Of a stretch of DNA of 64,000 nucleotides, positions 25,834 to 33,045 are shown one piece after another; position 1 is the stretch's first letter, and each line of letters opens with the position of its first letter. The notes beneath the pieces were generated by a model. It had not been told where the DNA came from and did not search any database. It worked only from the letters and a program-made list of their open reading frames with translations. The stretch is from Flavobacterium silvisoli (GTDB lineage Bacteria; Bacteroidota; Bacteroidia; Flavobacteriales; Flavobacteriaceae): NCBI RefSeq assembly GCF_004329815.1, contig NZ_SJPE01000002.1, forward strand, positions 1 to 64,000, written 5' to 3'. The position numbers and the translations under genes were made by a program.

Positions 25834-25843
25834 AATAAATTGT

Positions 25844-25871
25844 GAATTATGAATTGTAAATTATGAATGAC
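25844..25871. repeat. GAATTAT heptads in the rsgA leader
   Basis: Four 7-bp units of the form GAATTAT / GAATTGT / AAATTAT fill the transcribed leader between the -7 box and the rsgA start. Confidence 0.7.
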
Positions 25872-25878
25872 AAAGGTA
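25871..25878 (-). promoter_or_regulatory. -7 promoter box of the rsgA-dtd operon
   Basis: The minus strand reads TACCTTTG, 37 bp before the rsgA ATG. Confidence 0.6.
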
Positions 25879-25916
25879 AAAAATTGAACTTGTTATTACA
25901 GCTAAAGTTGTGTAAT

Positions 25917-25948
25917 AAAAAAAGTTGCCTTTTCGGGCAACTTTTTTT
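25917..25948. terminator. Terminator after the secreted unknown gene
   Basis: The stem AAAGTTGCC / GGCAACTTT with T-runs on both strands lies 17 bp beyond the stop at 25965 and upstream of the rsgA promoter. Confidence 0.8.
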
Positions 25949-25964
25949 ATCATTTTGGCAGGAC

Positions 25965-26489
25965 TTAGTATTTGTATCCCACTCCGGTTTTGATGTTTTG
26001 AGACCCCCCTAAGCCGTTTGAAGTGGCTCCTACAGTAGCTTTATCAGCCATCAACAACACAAAGGGACACCCTTGTTTTGCGGCATCCATTTTGATTTTT
26101 TTCGAGGCTTTTTTATCTCCTGTGTTACCGGTTTGGAAATTAATCAAACCTGTTTTTCCGCGTACTTCACCCACTTTTTTCAATCCGGCGATGTAGCCTT
26201 TGTCCTCAAGGATTACTACTTTTTCCCAATCGTCTTCTCCGTTGATTACGATTTTTTCGGTAATGTCTTCTTGTCTTTTGGTTTTTCCGTAAATTACTTT
26301 TTCCACGGCATACTTACCAATAGTGTTTTCGGCATCTTCACCATCGTACTTAAAAACAATCGTGTACTCGTCAAGGCGAATAACTTTACCTTCTACTACT
26401 TCGCCACTGTGCTTGTAGATTTTGTCTAATTGTGCATTTGCTACATTCAAGCCTAGCGCAAACATCACTAATAAAATGATTTTCTTCAT
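25965..26489 (-). CDS. Secreted protein of unknown function
   Basis: This 174-residue protein has a signal peptide (cleavage near VANAQ) and then a beta-rich domain starting KIYKHSGEVVEGKVIRLDEY, resembling small Bacteroidota periplasmic proteins that open with a similar KHSGE block. The C-terminal half is Lys/Gly-rich. Function unknown. Confidence 0.7.
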   Translation of the reverse strand: MKKIILLVMFALGLNVANAQLDKIYKHSGEVVEGKVIRLDEYTIVFKYDGEDAENTIGKYAVEKVIYGKTKRQEDITEKIVINGEDDWEKVVILEDKGYIAGLKKVGEVRGKTGLINFQTGNTGDKKASKKIKMDAAKQGCPFVLLMADKATVGATSNGLGGSQNIKTGVGYKY

Positions 26490-26548
26490 TTTGTAATAAA
26501 AATTTAAATTAACAAATAGGTTTCTTTTTTATTGTTGCACAATGATAC

Positions 26549-26574
26549 AAAAAAAACCTACTAAATATAGTAGG
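26549..26574 (-). terminator. Terminator of the DAHP synthase gene
   Basis: The stem CCTACTA / TAGTAGG is followed on the minus strand by a run of T, 25 bp after the stop codon. Confidence 0.75.
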
Positions 26575-26598
26575 CTTAAAAATTTTAAAGAAAGTTTT

Positions 26599-27681
26599 TT
26601 ATCCGTTTATGATTTTTTCCTGATGGCTGATACTTTCTTGGTGTATGGCTTTGAAGAGTTTCAGGATGAATTCTTCGCTCAGTCCTTTCTCTTGTCCTTC
26701 GAGTATCATTTTCTCCAACACTTCATTCCAGCGTTTGTTTTGCAACACGGCAACGTTATGCTTTTTCTTCAAAGCACCTATTTGCTCCGCGGCCTTCATT
26801 CGTGAACCCAAAATTTGTAAAAGTTTACTATCGGCGATATCAATTTGCGAGCGCAGTTTTCCCATTTCCAGAGTATAGTCATCAGCTTCAACAGTTGTTT
26901 TTTTTACTCTGAGATCCTTACAAATTTTCTTTAATGCGGTGGGCGTTACTTGTTGTGCGGCATCGCTCCAGGCATGTTCGGGATCGATGTGTGTTTCAAT
27001 CATCAATCCGTCATAGTTCAAATCTAAAGCTTGCTGCGACACTTCCAAAATCATGTCTCTCCTGCCTGTAATGTGTGAAGGATCGCAAATCAACGGCAAA
27101 TCAGGAAAACGACTCTGCAATTCGATGGCCAATTGCCATTCGGGTATGTTGCGGTATTTAGTTTTTTCGTAAGTTGAAAACCCTCTGTGAATGACGCCCA
27201 GCTTTTTAATTCCGGCGTTATACAATCGTTCGACACCTCCAATCCACAACGACAAATCGGGATTTACGGGGTTTTTAACCAAAACAATTTTATTGGTTCC
27301 GCGCAAAACATCGGCAATTTCCTGAACAGCAAAAGGGTTTACCGTGGTTCGGGCTCCTATCCACAATACATCAATGTCATGTTCCAAGGCTAATTTTACG
27401 TGTGCCGCATTGGCGACTTCAACCGCCATTAACAAACCGGTTTCGGCTTTGGCCTTTTGCAGCCACTTCAGCCCAATGGCACCCACACCTTCAAATCCGC
27501 CCGGACGGGTTCTGGGTTTCCAAATACCGGCACGAAAAATACTGACATCGGAATTCTTTAATTCGTGGGCTATTTTCAGCACCTGCGCTTCGGTTTCAGC
27601 ACTGCAAGGCCCTGCAATAACCAAAGGATGCGTCAACTTAAAATCATCCAACCATTTTCTGTTTTCTGTAGTGATGTTCAT
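26599..27681 (-). CDS. Bifunctional DAHP synthase / chorismate mutase
   Basis: This 360-residue fusion performs the first step of the shikimate pathway (PEP plus erythrose-4-phosphate) and the chorismate-to-prephenate step. The N-terminal two thirds is a KDO8P-synthase-like DAHP synthase (VIAGPCSAE, KPRTRPGGFEG, CDPSHITGRRD); the last 90 residues are an AroQ chorismate mutase (LRSQIDIADSKLLQILGSR). ATG 27681 is chosen over 27732 because the -7 box (27722-27729) covers the latter. The fusion order is typical of Bacteroidota. Confidence 0.93.
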   Translation of the reverse strand: MNITTENRKWLDDFKLTHPLVIAGPCSAETEAQVLKIAHELKNSDVSIFRAGIWKPRTRPGGFEGVGAIGLKWLQKAKAETGLLMAVEVANAAHVKLALEHDIDVLWIGARTTVNPFAVQEIADVLRGTNKIVLVKNPVNPDLSLWIGGVERLYNAGIKKLGVIHRGFSTYEKTKYRNIPEWQLAIELQSRFPDLPLICDPSHITGRRDMILEVSQQALDLNYDGLMIETHIDPEHAWSDAAQQVTPTALKKICKDLRVKKTTVEADDYTLEMGKLRSQIDIADSKLLQILGSRMKAAEQIGALKKKHNVAVLQNKRWNEVLEKMILEGQEKGLSEEFILKLFKAIHQESISHQEKIING

Positions 27682-27721
27682 GATACTTTGTCGCTGATAA
27701 CTGTTTATTGAATTCTCTTGG

Positions 27722-27729
27722 CAAAAATA
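27722..27729 (-). promoter_or_regulatory. -7 promoter box of the DAHP synthase gene
   Basis: The minus strand reads TATTTTTG, 41 bp before the ATG at 27681. Confidence 0.6.
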
Positions 27730-27772
27730 CAACCATAAGTTTTAGAAAACACAAAAAACAGCGTCGTTTTGC

Positions 27773-28696
27773 TTACATCTTAGTCACCCGGCTTGGTGTA
27801 TCTGTTCCGTTGATGATACTTTGCGAACTGAGGGCTATGGCTTTGATTATTTCAGTCATGTTATCCAAATCAAGAGTACTCACCTCATCACTCGGTTTGT
27901 GGTAATTAGGTTCCGAATCCATTTTAGATGTCGAGATGGTATGAGCCGGCACCCCAAGTGCCGCCAAACGGGCATTATCAGAACGGTAAAACAAATGTTC
28001 CTGCGGATACGGATCGGGATAGAATTTGAAATTGGTATCTTTTAAATTCTTTTGCAGTATGGTGCCAAAATCAGATTTTTCAAAACCCGTTATGTAAGCC
28101 GAATTCTTTTTCCATTTGCTTTCGGTTCCTATCATTTCAATGTTGAACAGTGCCATCACCTGATTAGGGTTGATGTTTTCAGAAAAAAAGGAAGAGCCGT
28201 AACCTCCTTCTTCCTCTCCGGTAAAGGCCACAAAAATAATGGTGCGTTCGTTTTTGTCGAGTTCTTTAAAATATTTGGCCAATGCTATCACTGCAGTAAC
28301 TCCTGATGCGTCATCATTAGCTCCGTTGTACACTTTGTCTTCACCGCTTTTTGTCATCCCCAAATGATCAAAATGAGCTGAAAACACCACGTATTCCTCG
28401 GGTTTTGATTTTCCTTTCAACACTCCTATTACATTGTTGGCGGGCCTTCCGGTTTCTAAAAATTCCTGACGGTAATTCTTCAAATCGCCATAGTAAGACA
28501 GTCCAATGGTCTTAAATTCCTTTTCAATAAAAGCAGATGCCCGCTCTATACCTTCGGAGAAAATTTTTCTGCCTTCCATTTGGTCAGAAGCCAATTCGGT
28601 TTCAATTCGGATTACTGCTTCTTTTGAAATAATTGGCTTTACCTGTGCTTGAGCCCAAAAACCAAAGGAGAGGAGTAGTAAAAGATACTTTTTCAT
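27773..28696 (-). CDS. M28 family zinc metallopeptidase
   Basis: This 307-residue secreted aminopeptidase has a signal peptide (ending FWAQAQ) and M28 zinc ligands in FSAHFDHLG, NGANDDASG, the catalytic GEEEGGYGS, EMIGTE and the last histidine in NYHKPSDE. It is probably periplasmic or surface-located and releases amino acids from peptides. Confidence 0.92.
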   Translation of the reverse strand: MKKYLLLLLSFGFWAQAQVKPIISKEAVIRIETELASDQMEGRKIFSEGIERASAFIEKEFKTIGLSYYGDLKNYRQEFLETGRPANNVIGVLKGKSKPEEYVVFSAHFDHLGMTKSGEDKVYNGANDDASGVTAVIALAKYFKELDKNERTIIFVAFTGEEEGGYGSSFFSENINPNQVMALFNIEMIGTESKWKKNSAYITGFEKSDFGTILQKNLKDTNFKFYPDPYPQEHLFYRSDNARLAALGVPAHTISTSKMDSEPNYHKPSDEVSTLDLDNMTEIIKAIALSSQSIINGTDTPSRVTKM

Positions 28697-28791
28697 TTTT
28701 GCTTATTTTATCGTAAATATAGGAATCAAATTCCTAACTAAAAAGAAAGTTAATCTGGGCAGAAAAACCATCAATTAATTCAATTTCTATT

Positions 28792-28799
28792 TACATTTG
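28792..28799 (+). promoter_or_regulatory. -7 promoter box of gldA
   Basis: TACATTTG matches TAnnTTTG and lies 18 bp before the gldA ATG. Confidence 0.6.
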
Positions 28800-28817
28800 C
28801 GACAAATAGTTTAGTTT

Positions 28818-29717
28818 ATGTCGATAGAAGTTCAAAATATTTCCAAAAGCTACGGTGCTCAAAAGGCATTAGACCAAGTTTCATTTTCCATCAGAAAGGG
28901 AGAAATAGTTGGATTCCTTGGTCCCAACGGTGCCGGAAAATCAACCTTGATGAAAATATTAACCACTTTTATCCATGCTGATGAAGGCACAGCTGTGGTC
29001 AACGGAAACGATGTAAACGAATCTCCCATCAACGTGCAAAAATCGGTAGGGTATTTACCGGAACACAATCCGTTGTATTTGGATTTGTATGTGCGTGAAT
29101 ACTTAGCTTTTAATGCTGATGTATACAAAGTAGCTGCGTCACGCATAGAAGAAGTCATCCAACTGACCGGATTAACACCGGAAAGCCACAAAAAAATAGG
29201 ACAATTATCCAAAGGATACCGCCAACGTGTCGGCTTAGCCACTGCACTTTTACACAATCCCGACGTGCTGATTTTGGACGAACCTACTACCGGATTGGAT
29301 CCGAATCAATTGGTAGAAATCCGCAACGTGATTAAGAATGTCGGAAAAGACAAAACCGTTTTTCTCTCAACCCACATCATGCAGGAAGTAGAAGCCATTT
29401 GCGACCGCGTCATCATCATTGATAACGGAAAAATAGTAACCGATAAACAACTGGACAAATTGGTTGCCGAGGAAAAAGAACAAATCATTGAGGTAGAATT
29501 TGACAAAGCAATTTCAGTCGATTTATTGGCTCATTTACCTAACATCAAAACATACCAAAACACGGCTGATAATCTTTGGCTACTAACCTTCTCTACCGAT
29601 ACTGATATGCGTCCGACGGTATTCGACTTTGCACACGATAACGGTTTAAAAACACTGCAAATCAGTTTGAAAAATAAGAATCTGGAACAAATCTTCCGAG
29701 AAAAAACCAAAAAGTAA
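28818..29717 (+). CDS. gldA: Gliding-motility ABC transporter ATP-binding protein GldA
   Basis: This 299-residue ABC ATPase has Walker A GPNGAGKST (35-43), signature LSKGYRQRVGLA, Walker B VLILDEPTTGLDP and the switch histidine in LSTHIMQEVEAICDR. The C-terminal part and the block PEHNPLYLDLYVREYL fit GldA, the ATPase of the GldAFG transporter needed for Flavobacterium gliding. gldF and gldG are not adjacent here, as in F. johnsoniae where gldA is a separate locus. Confidence 0.88.
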   Translation: MSIEVQNISKSYGAQKALDQVSFSIRKGEIVGFLGPNGAGKSTLMKILTTFIHADEGTAVVNGNDVNESPINVQKSVGYLPEHNPLYLDLYVREYLAFNADVYKVAASRIEEVIQLTGLTPESHKKIGQLSKGYRQRVGLATALLHNPDVLILDEPTTGLDPNQLVEIRNVIKNVGKDKTVFLSTHIMQEVEAICDRVIIIDNGKIVTDKQLDKLVAEEKEQIIEVEFDKAISVDLLAHLPNIKTYQNTADNLWLLTFSTDTDMRPTVFDFAHDNGLKTLQISLKNKNLEQIFREKTKK

Positions 29718-29744
29718 AACTGCAGAAAGTCTTTTATTTTCTAA

Positions 29745-30506
29745 TTAAGGATAGACTACACTTCCGTAAAAAAGAGTCTGTACATCTACTACGGGCGGAA
29801 GGTTTTTCAATATAAGATTGCCGGTACTGTTGAGGATTCCGTGAATGCTTTGTATCGGATGAACAATCATATCATTAGAGCCTCTATGATAAACCGCAAT
29901 GTGCTGTGCCGTCAGATTTTGCGCTTCTATCCTGCCATCTCCGAAATAAAAATTGAAATTTGCTGTCGTAATTTGACCCGAAAGATAAAAACGGGAAACA
30001 TTATTATTGTTCACGGTAAGTGTTGCATTACCATCGTTGTTGTCAACCGCAAAAATAAAATCACCTGTTCCCGCCCCCGATTCTCCGTCGGCATCTTTGT
30101 CTAAAGCAGTGAGCGTCAAATTAGGATACGTCACTATACCATTAGAACTGATATTCCGATCTGTTTTTGAATAAACTTCTTCCAATGTTGGAGTGGTAAT
30201 CAAAATTTTGGTTTTGCCGTAAGCTCTTACCCAATTACAACTGGTTTCGTCTTTAAAGACAAGTTGGTCACCGTATTGTTTAACTTCTACATTGTCTATA
30301 AAATTGGCGCCGGCTTCAATCTGTACTTTGGTTTCGGCTCCTTGGGTTACAACCACTTCAATACCTCTGTATACTTTGATTCGTTTGAATGGCTGTACCT
30401 CAACCTCTTTAATCACTGTGACACCACTGCTTTCAATACAATCGCTAGGTTTTTCACACGCGTTGAACACCGAAATAAGCACCAGGAAAAGCAACAACTT
30501 TTTCAT
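29745..30506 (-). CDS. GIN domain (DUF2807) lipoprotein
   Basis: This 253-residue protein has a lipoprotein signal (FNAC, Cys17) and a right-handed beta-helix GIN (head GIN, DUF2807) domain, seen in FKRIKVYRGIEVVVTQG and many short beta repeats. It is predicted to sit on the periplasmic face or surface. It follows the PagL-like gene by 9 bp and is probably in its operon. Confidence 0.83.
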   Translation of the reverse strand: MKKLLLFLVLISVFNACEKPSDCIESSGVTVIKEVEVQPFKRIKVYRGIEVVVTQGAETKVQIEAGANFIDNVEVKQYGDQLVFKDETSCNWVRAYGKTKILITTPTLEEVYSKTDRNISSNGIVTYPNLTLTALDKDADGESGAGTGDFIFAVDNNDGNATLTVNNNNVSRFYLSGQITTANFNFYFGDGRIEAQNLTAQHIAVYHRGSNDMIVHPIQSIHGILNSTGNLILKNLPPVVDVQTLFYGSVVYP

Positions 30507-30515
30507 CTTTTTCTT

Positions 30516-31604
30516 TTATAATCTGACCCCAACACCAAACTCTAACGCCTCTGCCAAAAACATGTGCGTCTTCACGGCAAAACTGGCAAAAATCTTGTCG
30601 GTCGCATAATATTTCATGCCCACACGGTCGTAAATGGCGATATCTTTTTTAAAAGGCTGGTACACATAATACCCCACTTGGGCTTCGAGCGAAACCCTGT
30701 TGATAAACAATTCATGTCCCACAAAAACGCCCACCCGTTTATAATCGGTATCGGCGGCTATATTCTTTTCGGGATAGGCTACCGAGTAGTATTTGATGTA
30801 ATCTTTGAAGGAATTGGTCAGAAACAATTCGGTCCCCAACTGCAACGCCGATTTCCTATTGAGGCGTTTATCGACATAAAACCCAATGTGGTAAAACGGT
30901 CGTTGCCCACTGTGAATAATAGGACTTTCATTAATGCCACTACGCAAAACAAAATTGTAACGAATCGGCTCCCGATACGATTGCTGGACCACTACCGTGT
31001 CATTAACAATAGCTTTCTCTTCACTGAAATTGTAATTTACACCCAAGTTCAGCGAATAAGTATTGATTCCGCTGTTAGGCGATTTTACCCTACCGTTCGA
31101 ATAATGCGCAAAAAAAAGTCCGGCATGAAAACCTAGGTGTTTGAACAGCGTTTGATTAGTATACGTCAATCCAAAATTGGTATTGTCTAAAATCTCAGTC
31201 CCGAAAGCCTTATTCTTGCTGTTAGTTTCTTTATCATACGGATTGGTCACCACGGCAAACCCCTGTGCCAGTCGGAGTTGCAACCTTCTTTTCCAAAAAT
31301 AAAAATTGTAAAAGCCTCCCGCAGCATAAGAAACCCCCAAAGGCTGACTCTTAAAATCCTGATACAAAAAATAGCCCCCATAATCCGGATAATTAAATGC
31401 CTTGTGCCATTCTTTCTGCCCGTGGGTTTTCACCAAAAAACTCAGCATCAACCCTTCCGGATGCCCGTTAATCAAATGATACATATCTTCTTTATGCGGC
31501 AAAACATTCCCGCGCAAAGCCGACACCTCAAGACTGTACGTGTCATTTTGCTGCGCCGTAACGATTCCCGAAACCCATAAAAGAAAAAAGCAAAAACGTC
31601 TCAT
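30516..31604 (-). CDS. PagL-like acyloxyacyl hydrolase (lipid A deacylase family)
   Basis: This 362-residue outer-membrane beta-barrel has a signal peptide (ending GIVTAQQ) and the PagL-family active-site block FFAHYSNGRVKSPNSGIN, with the His and Ser of the His-Ser-Glu triad. PagL proteins remove the 3-O acyl chain of lipid A. It is about twice the size of Pseudomonas PagL, so extra domains or barrel strands are present. A -7 box lies 18 bp upstream. Confidence 0.8.
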   Translation of the reverse strand: MRRFCFFLLWVSGIVTAQQNDTYSLEVSALRGNVLPHKEDMYHLINGHPEGLMLSFLVKTHGQKEWHKAFNYPDYGGYFLYQDFKSQPLGVSYAAGGFYNFYFWKRRLQLRLAQGFAVVTNPYDKETNSKNKAFGTEILDNTNFGLTYTNQTLFKHLGFHAGLFFAHYSNGRVKSPNSGINTYSLNLGVNYNFSEEKAIVNDTVVVQQSYREPIRYNFVLRSGINESPIIHSGQRPFYHIGFYVDKRLNRKSALQLGTELFLTNSFKDYIKYYSVAYPEKNIAADTDYKRVGVFVGHELFINRVSLEAQVGYYVYQPFKKDIAIYDRVGMKYYATDKIFASFAVKTHMFLAEALEFGVGVRL

Positions 31605-31622
31605 TCAAAAATTTAAAGCGCA

Positions 31623-31630
31623 CAAATATA
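31623..31630 (-). promoter_or_regulatory. -7 promoter box of the PagL-like operon
   Basis: The minus strand reads TATATTTG, 18 bp before the ATG at 31604. Confidence 0.6.
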
Positions 31631-31675
31631 AGGTAATATCTCAAGGAGCGAAGGGTTCGGGCATTTTTAACATCC

Positions 31676-31722
31676 TTGTTCCCGCTGTACGCACTACACG
31701 GTAGTTGCTCCCATCGGGGCTA
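31676..31722 (-). repeat. Dispersed GC-rich hairpin repeat, copy 3
   Basis: On the minus strand it reads AGCCCCGATGGGAGC, inner hairpin CTACcgtGTAG, then ACAGCGGGAAC. It lies between the two divergent promoters of the PagL-like gene and a small membrane-protein gene. Confidence 0.7.
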
Positions 31723-31751
31723 GTGGGGAATGGTCTTTTGTACAATATAAG

Positions 31752-31759
31752 TATCTTTG
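31752..31759 (+). promoter_or_regulatory. -7 promoter box of the small membrane protein gene
   Basis: TATCTTTG lies 14 bp before the ATG at 31774 and rules out a start at 31705. Confidence 0.6.
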
Positions 31760-31773
31760 AAAAAAAAGAGAAC

Positions 31774-32025
31774 ATGAAAAATCTGAACAAAAAACTAATC
31801 ATAGCAGTCATCATCGAACTAACGGTATTGGTTTCCTCTCTGATTTTAAACAGCTCATATTTTCTTTTGTGCATTTTAGCCGTATCCTTAACCAATAGCA
31901 TAGCTATCATCCTCCTGCTGAAACACAAGCCCAAATACTACCGATTTGCCATAGTGGGATTATTTCTCTTTTCTTTACTCCCTGTACTATTGGCTCTCTA
32001 TCTCGTAAACCAAATTCACGGTTAA
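31774..32025 (+). CDS. Small three-helix membrane protein
   Basis: This 83-residue protein is almost entirely hydrophobic, with three helices (about residues 7-25, 29-47 and 56-77) and a basic KHKPKYYR loop. Family unknown. The ATG at 31774 directly follows a promoter box. Its stop codon overlaps the metF stop by 3 bp at a TTAA. Confidence 0.65.
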   Translation: MKNLNKKLIIAVIIELTVLVSSLILNSSYFLLCILAVSLTNSIAIILLLKHKPKYYRFAIVGLFLFSLLPVLLALYLVNQIHG

Positions 32026-32978
32026 AATATCGAAGAAGCAATTGATTTAATATTGCCGGCCTTACCCATAGAATAGTAATGCAATACCGGAATTCCGGCG
32101 GCTACCAATTCTTTACTTTGTTGAATACACCATTCTATGCCAATCTGTTTCACATGGTCGTTGTCTTTGGCTTTGACTACCGCCATGATTAAATCATCGG
32201 GCAGTTCCACGCTAAAACGGTGCGGAATCAAATTCAATTGTTTCTTGGTCGCAATGGGTTTTAACCCTGGAATAATGGGAACGGTGATTCCGGCAGCGCG
32301 GCATTTGTCTACAAAATCAAAGAATTTCCGGTTGTCAAAAAACATTTGGGTAATGATGTAATCGGCACCATTTTTTATTTTTTGTTTCAAAAAGTAAATA
32401 TCACTGTCCAAACTCGGCGCCTCCATATGCTTCTCCGGATAACCGGCCACCCCAATACAGAAATTGGTGCTGGCAGAGTTTTTTAAATCCTCATCCAAAT
32501 AAATTCCGTTATTCAAATTACTGATTTGCGTAACCAATTCGGTGGCGTATTCGTTTCCTTCCTTCTCCGGACGAAAATAAGTTTCGGTTTTCAGCGCATC
32601 GCCACGCAAGGCCACTACATTATCAATCCCAAGGAAATCCAAATCAATCAACAGATTTTCGGTATCTTCTTTGGTAAACCCGCCACACAAAATATGCGGA
32701 ATAGCATCGACATTGTATTTGTTCTGAATACCGGCACAAATCCCCACTGTCCCGGGTCGTTTTTTCACGATTTTCTTTTGCAGCAAACCGTTGGGCAACT
32801 CCTTGTACTCGTACTCCTCGCGGTGGTACGTTACATCAATAAACGGCGGGTTGAATTCCATCAACGGATCAATGCTGTCAAAAATCGATTGGATATTCTG
32901 CCCTTTCAAAGGCGGTAAAATTTCGAACGAAAACAAGGGTTTTCCGTTAGCGTTTGCTATATGTTGGGTTACTTTCAT
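32022..32978 (-). CDS. metF: 5,10-methylenetetrahydrofolate reductase
   Basis: MetF reduces methylene-THF to methyl-THF, the methyl donor for MetH. The 318-residue FAD enzyme has SFEILPPLKG at the N-terminus (catalytic Glu), VALRGDALK, GVAGYPEKH and YIITQMFFD. It ends the metH-metH-metF operon, 67 bp after metH; that spacer is a heptad array. It is likely under the SAM-I riboswitch ahead of the operon. Confidence 0.95.
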   Translation of the reverse strand: MKVTQHIANANGKPLFSFEILPPLKGQNIQSIFDSIDPLMEFNPPFIDVTYHREEYEYKELPNGLLQKKIVKKRPGTVGICAGIQNKYNVDAIPHILCGGFTKEDTENLLIDLDFLGIDNVVALRGDALKTETYFRPEKEGNEYATELVTQISNLNNGIYLDEDLKNSASTNFCIGVAGYPEKHMEAPSLDSDIYFLKQKIKNGADYIITQMFFDNRKFFDFVDKCRAAGITVPIIPGLKPIATKKQLNLIPHRFSVELPDDLIMAVVKAKDNDHVKQIGIEWCIQQSKELVAAGIPVLHYYSMGKAGNIKSIASSIF

Positions 32979-32984
32979 TTCAAT

Positions 32985-33045
32985 TTATGAGTTATAAAAT
33001 TATGAGTTATGAGTTAATAACTCTGAAATCTAAAATCGTTAATCA
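32985..33045. repeat. Heptad arrays in the metH-metF spacer
   Basis: Units of TTATGAG (exact at 32985, 33000 and 33007) adjoin a palindrome GAGTTA T TAACTC around 33010-33023, followed by minus-strand GATTnnn units up to the metH stop. The arrays fill the whole spacer from 7 bp before the metF ATG. Confidence 0.75.

Noticed and set aside
30564..31136. 190-residue plus-strand open frame inside the PagL-like gene
   Set aside because: Antisense shadow; the real gene has signal peptide, promoter and active-site motif on the other strand.
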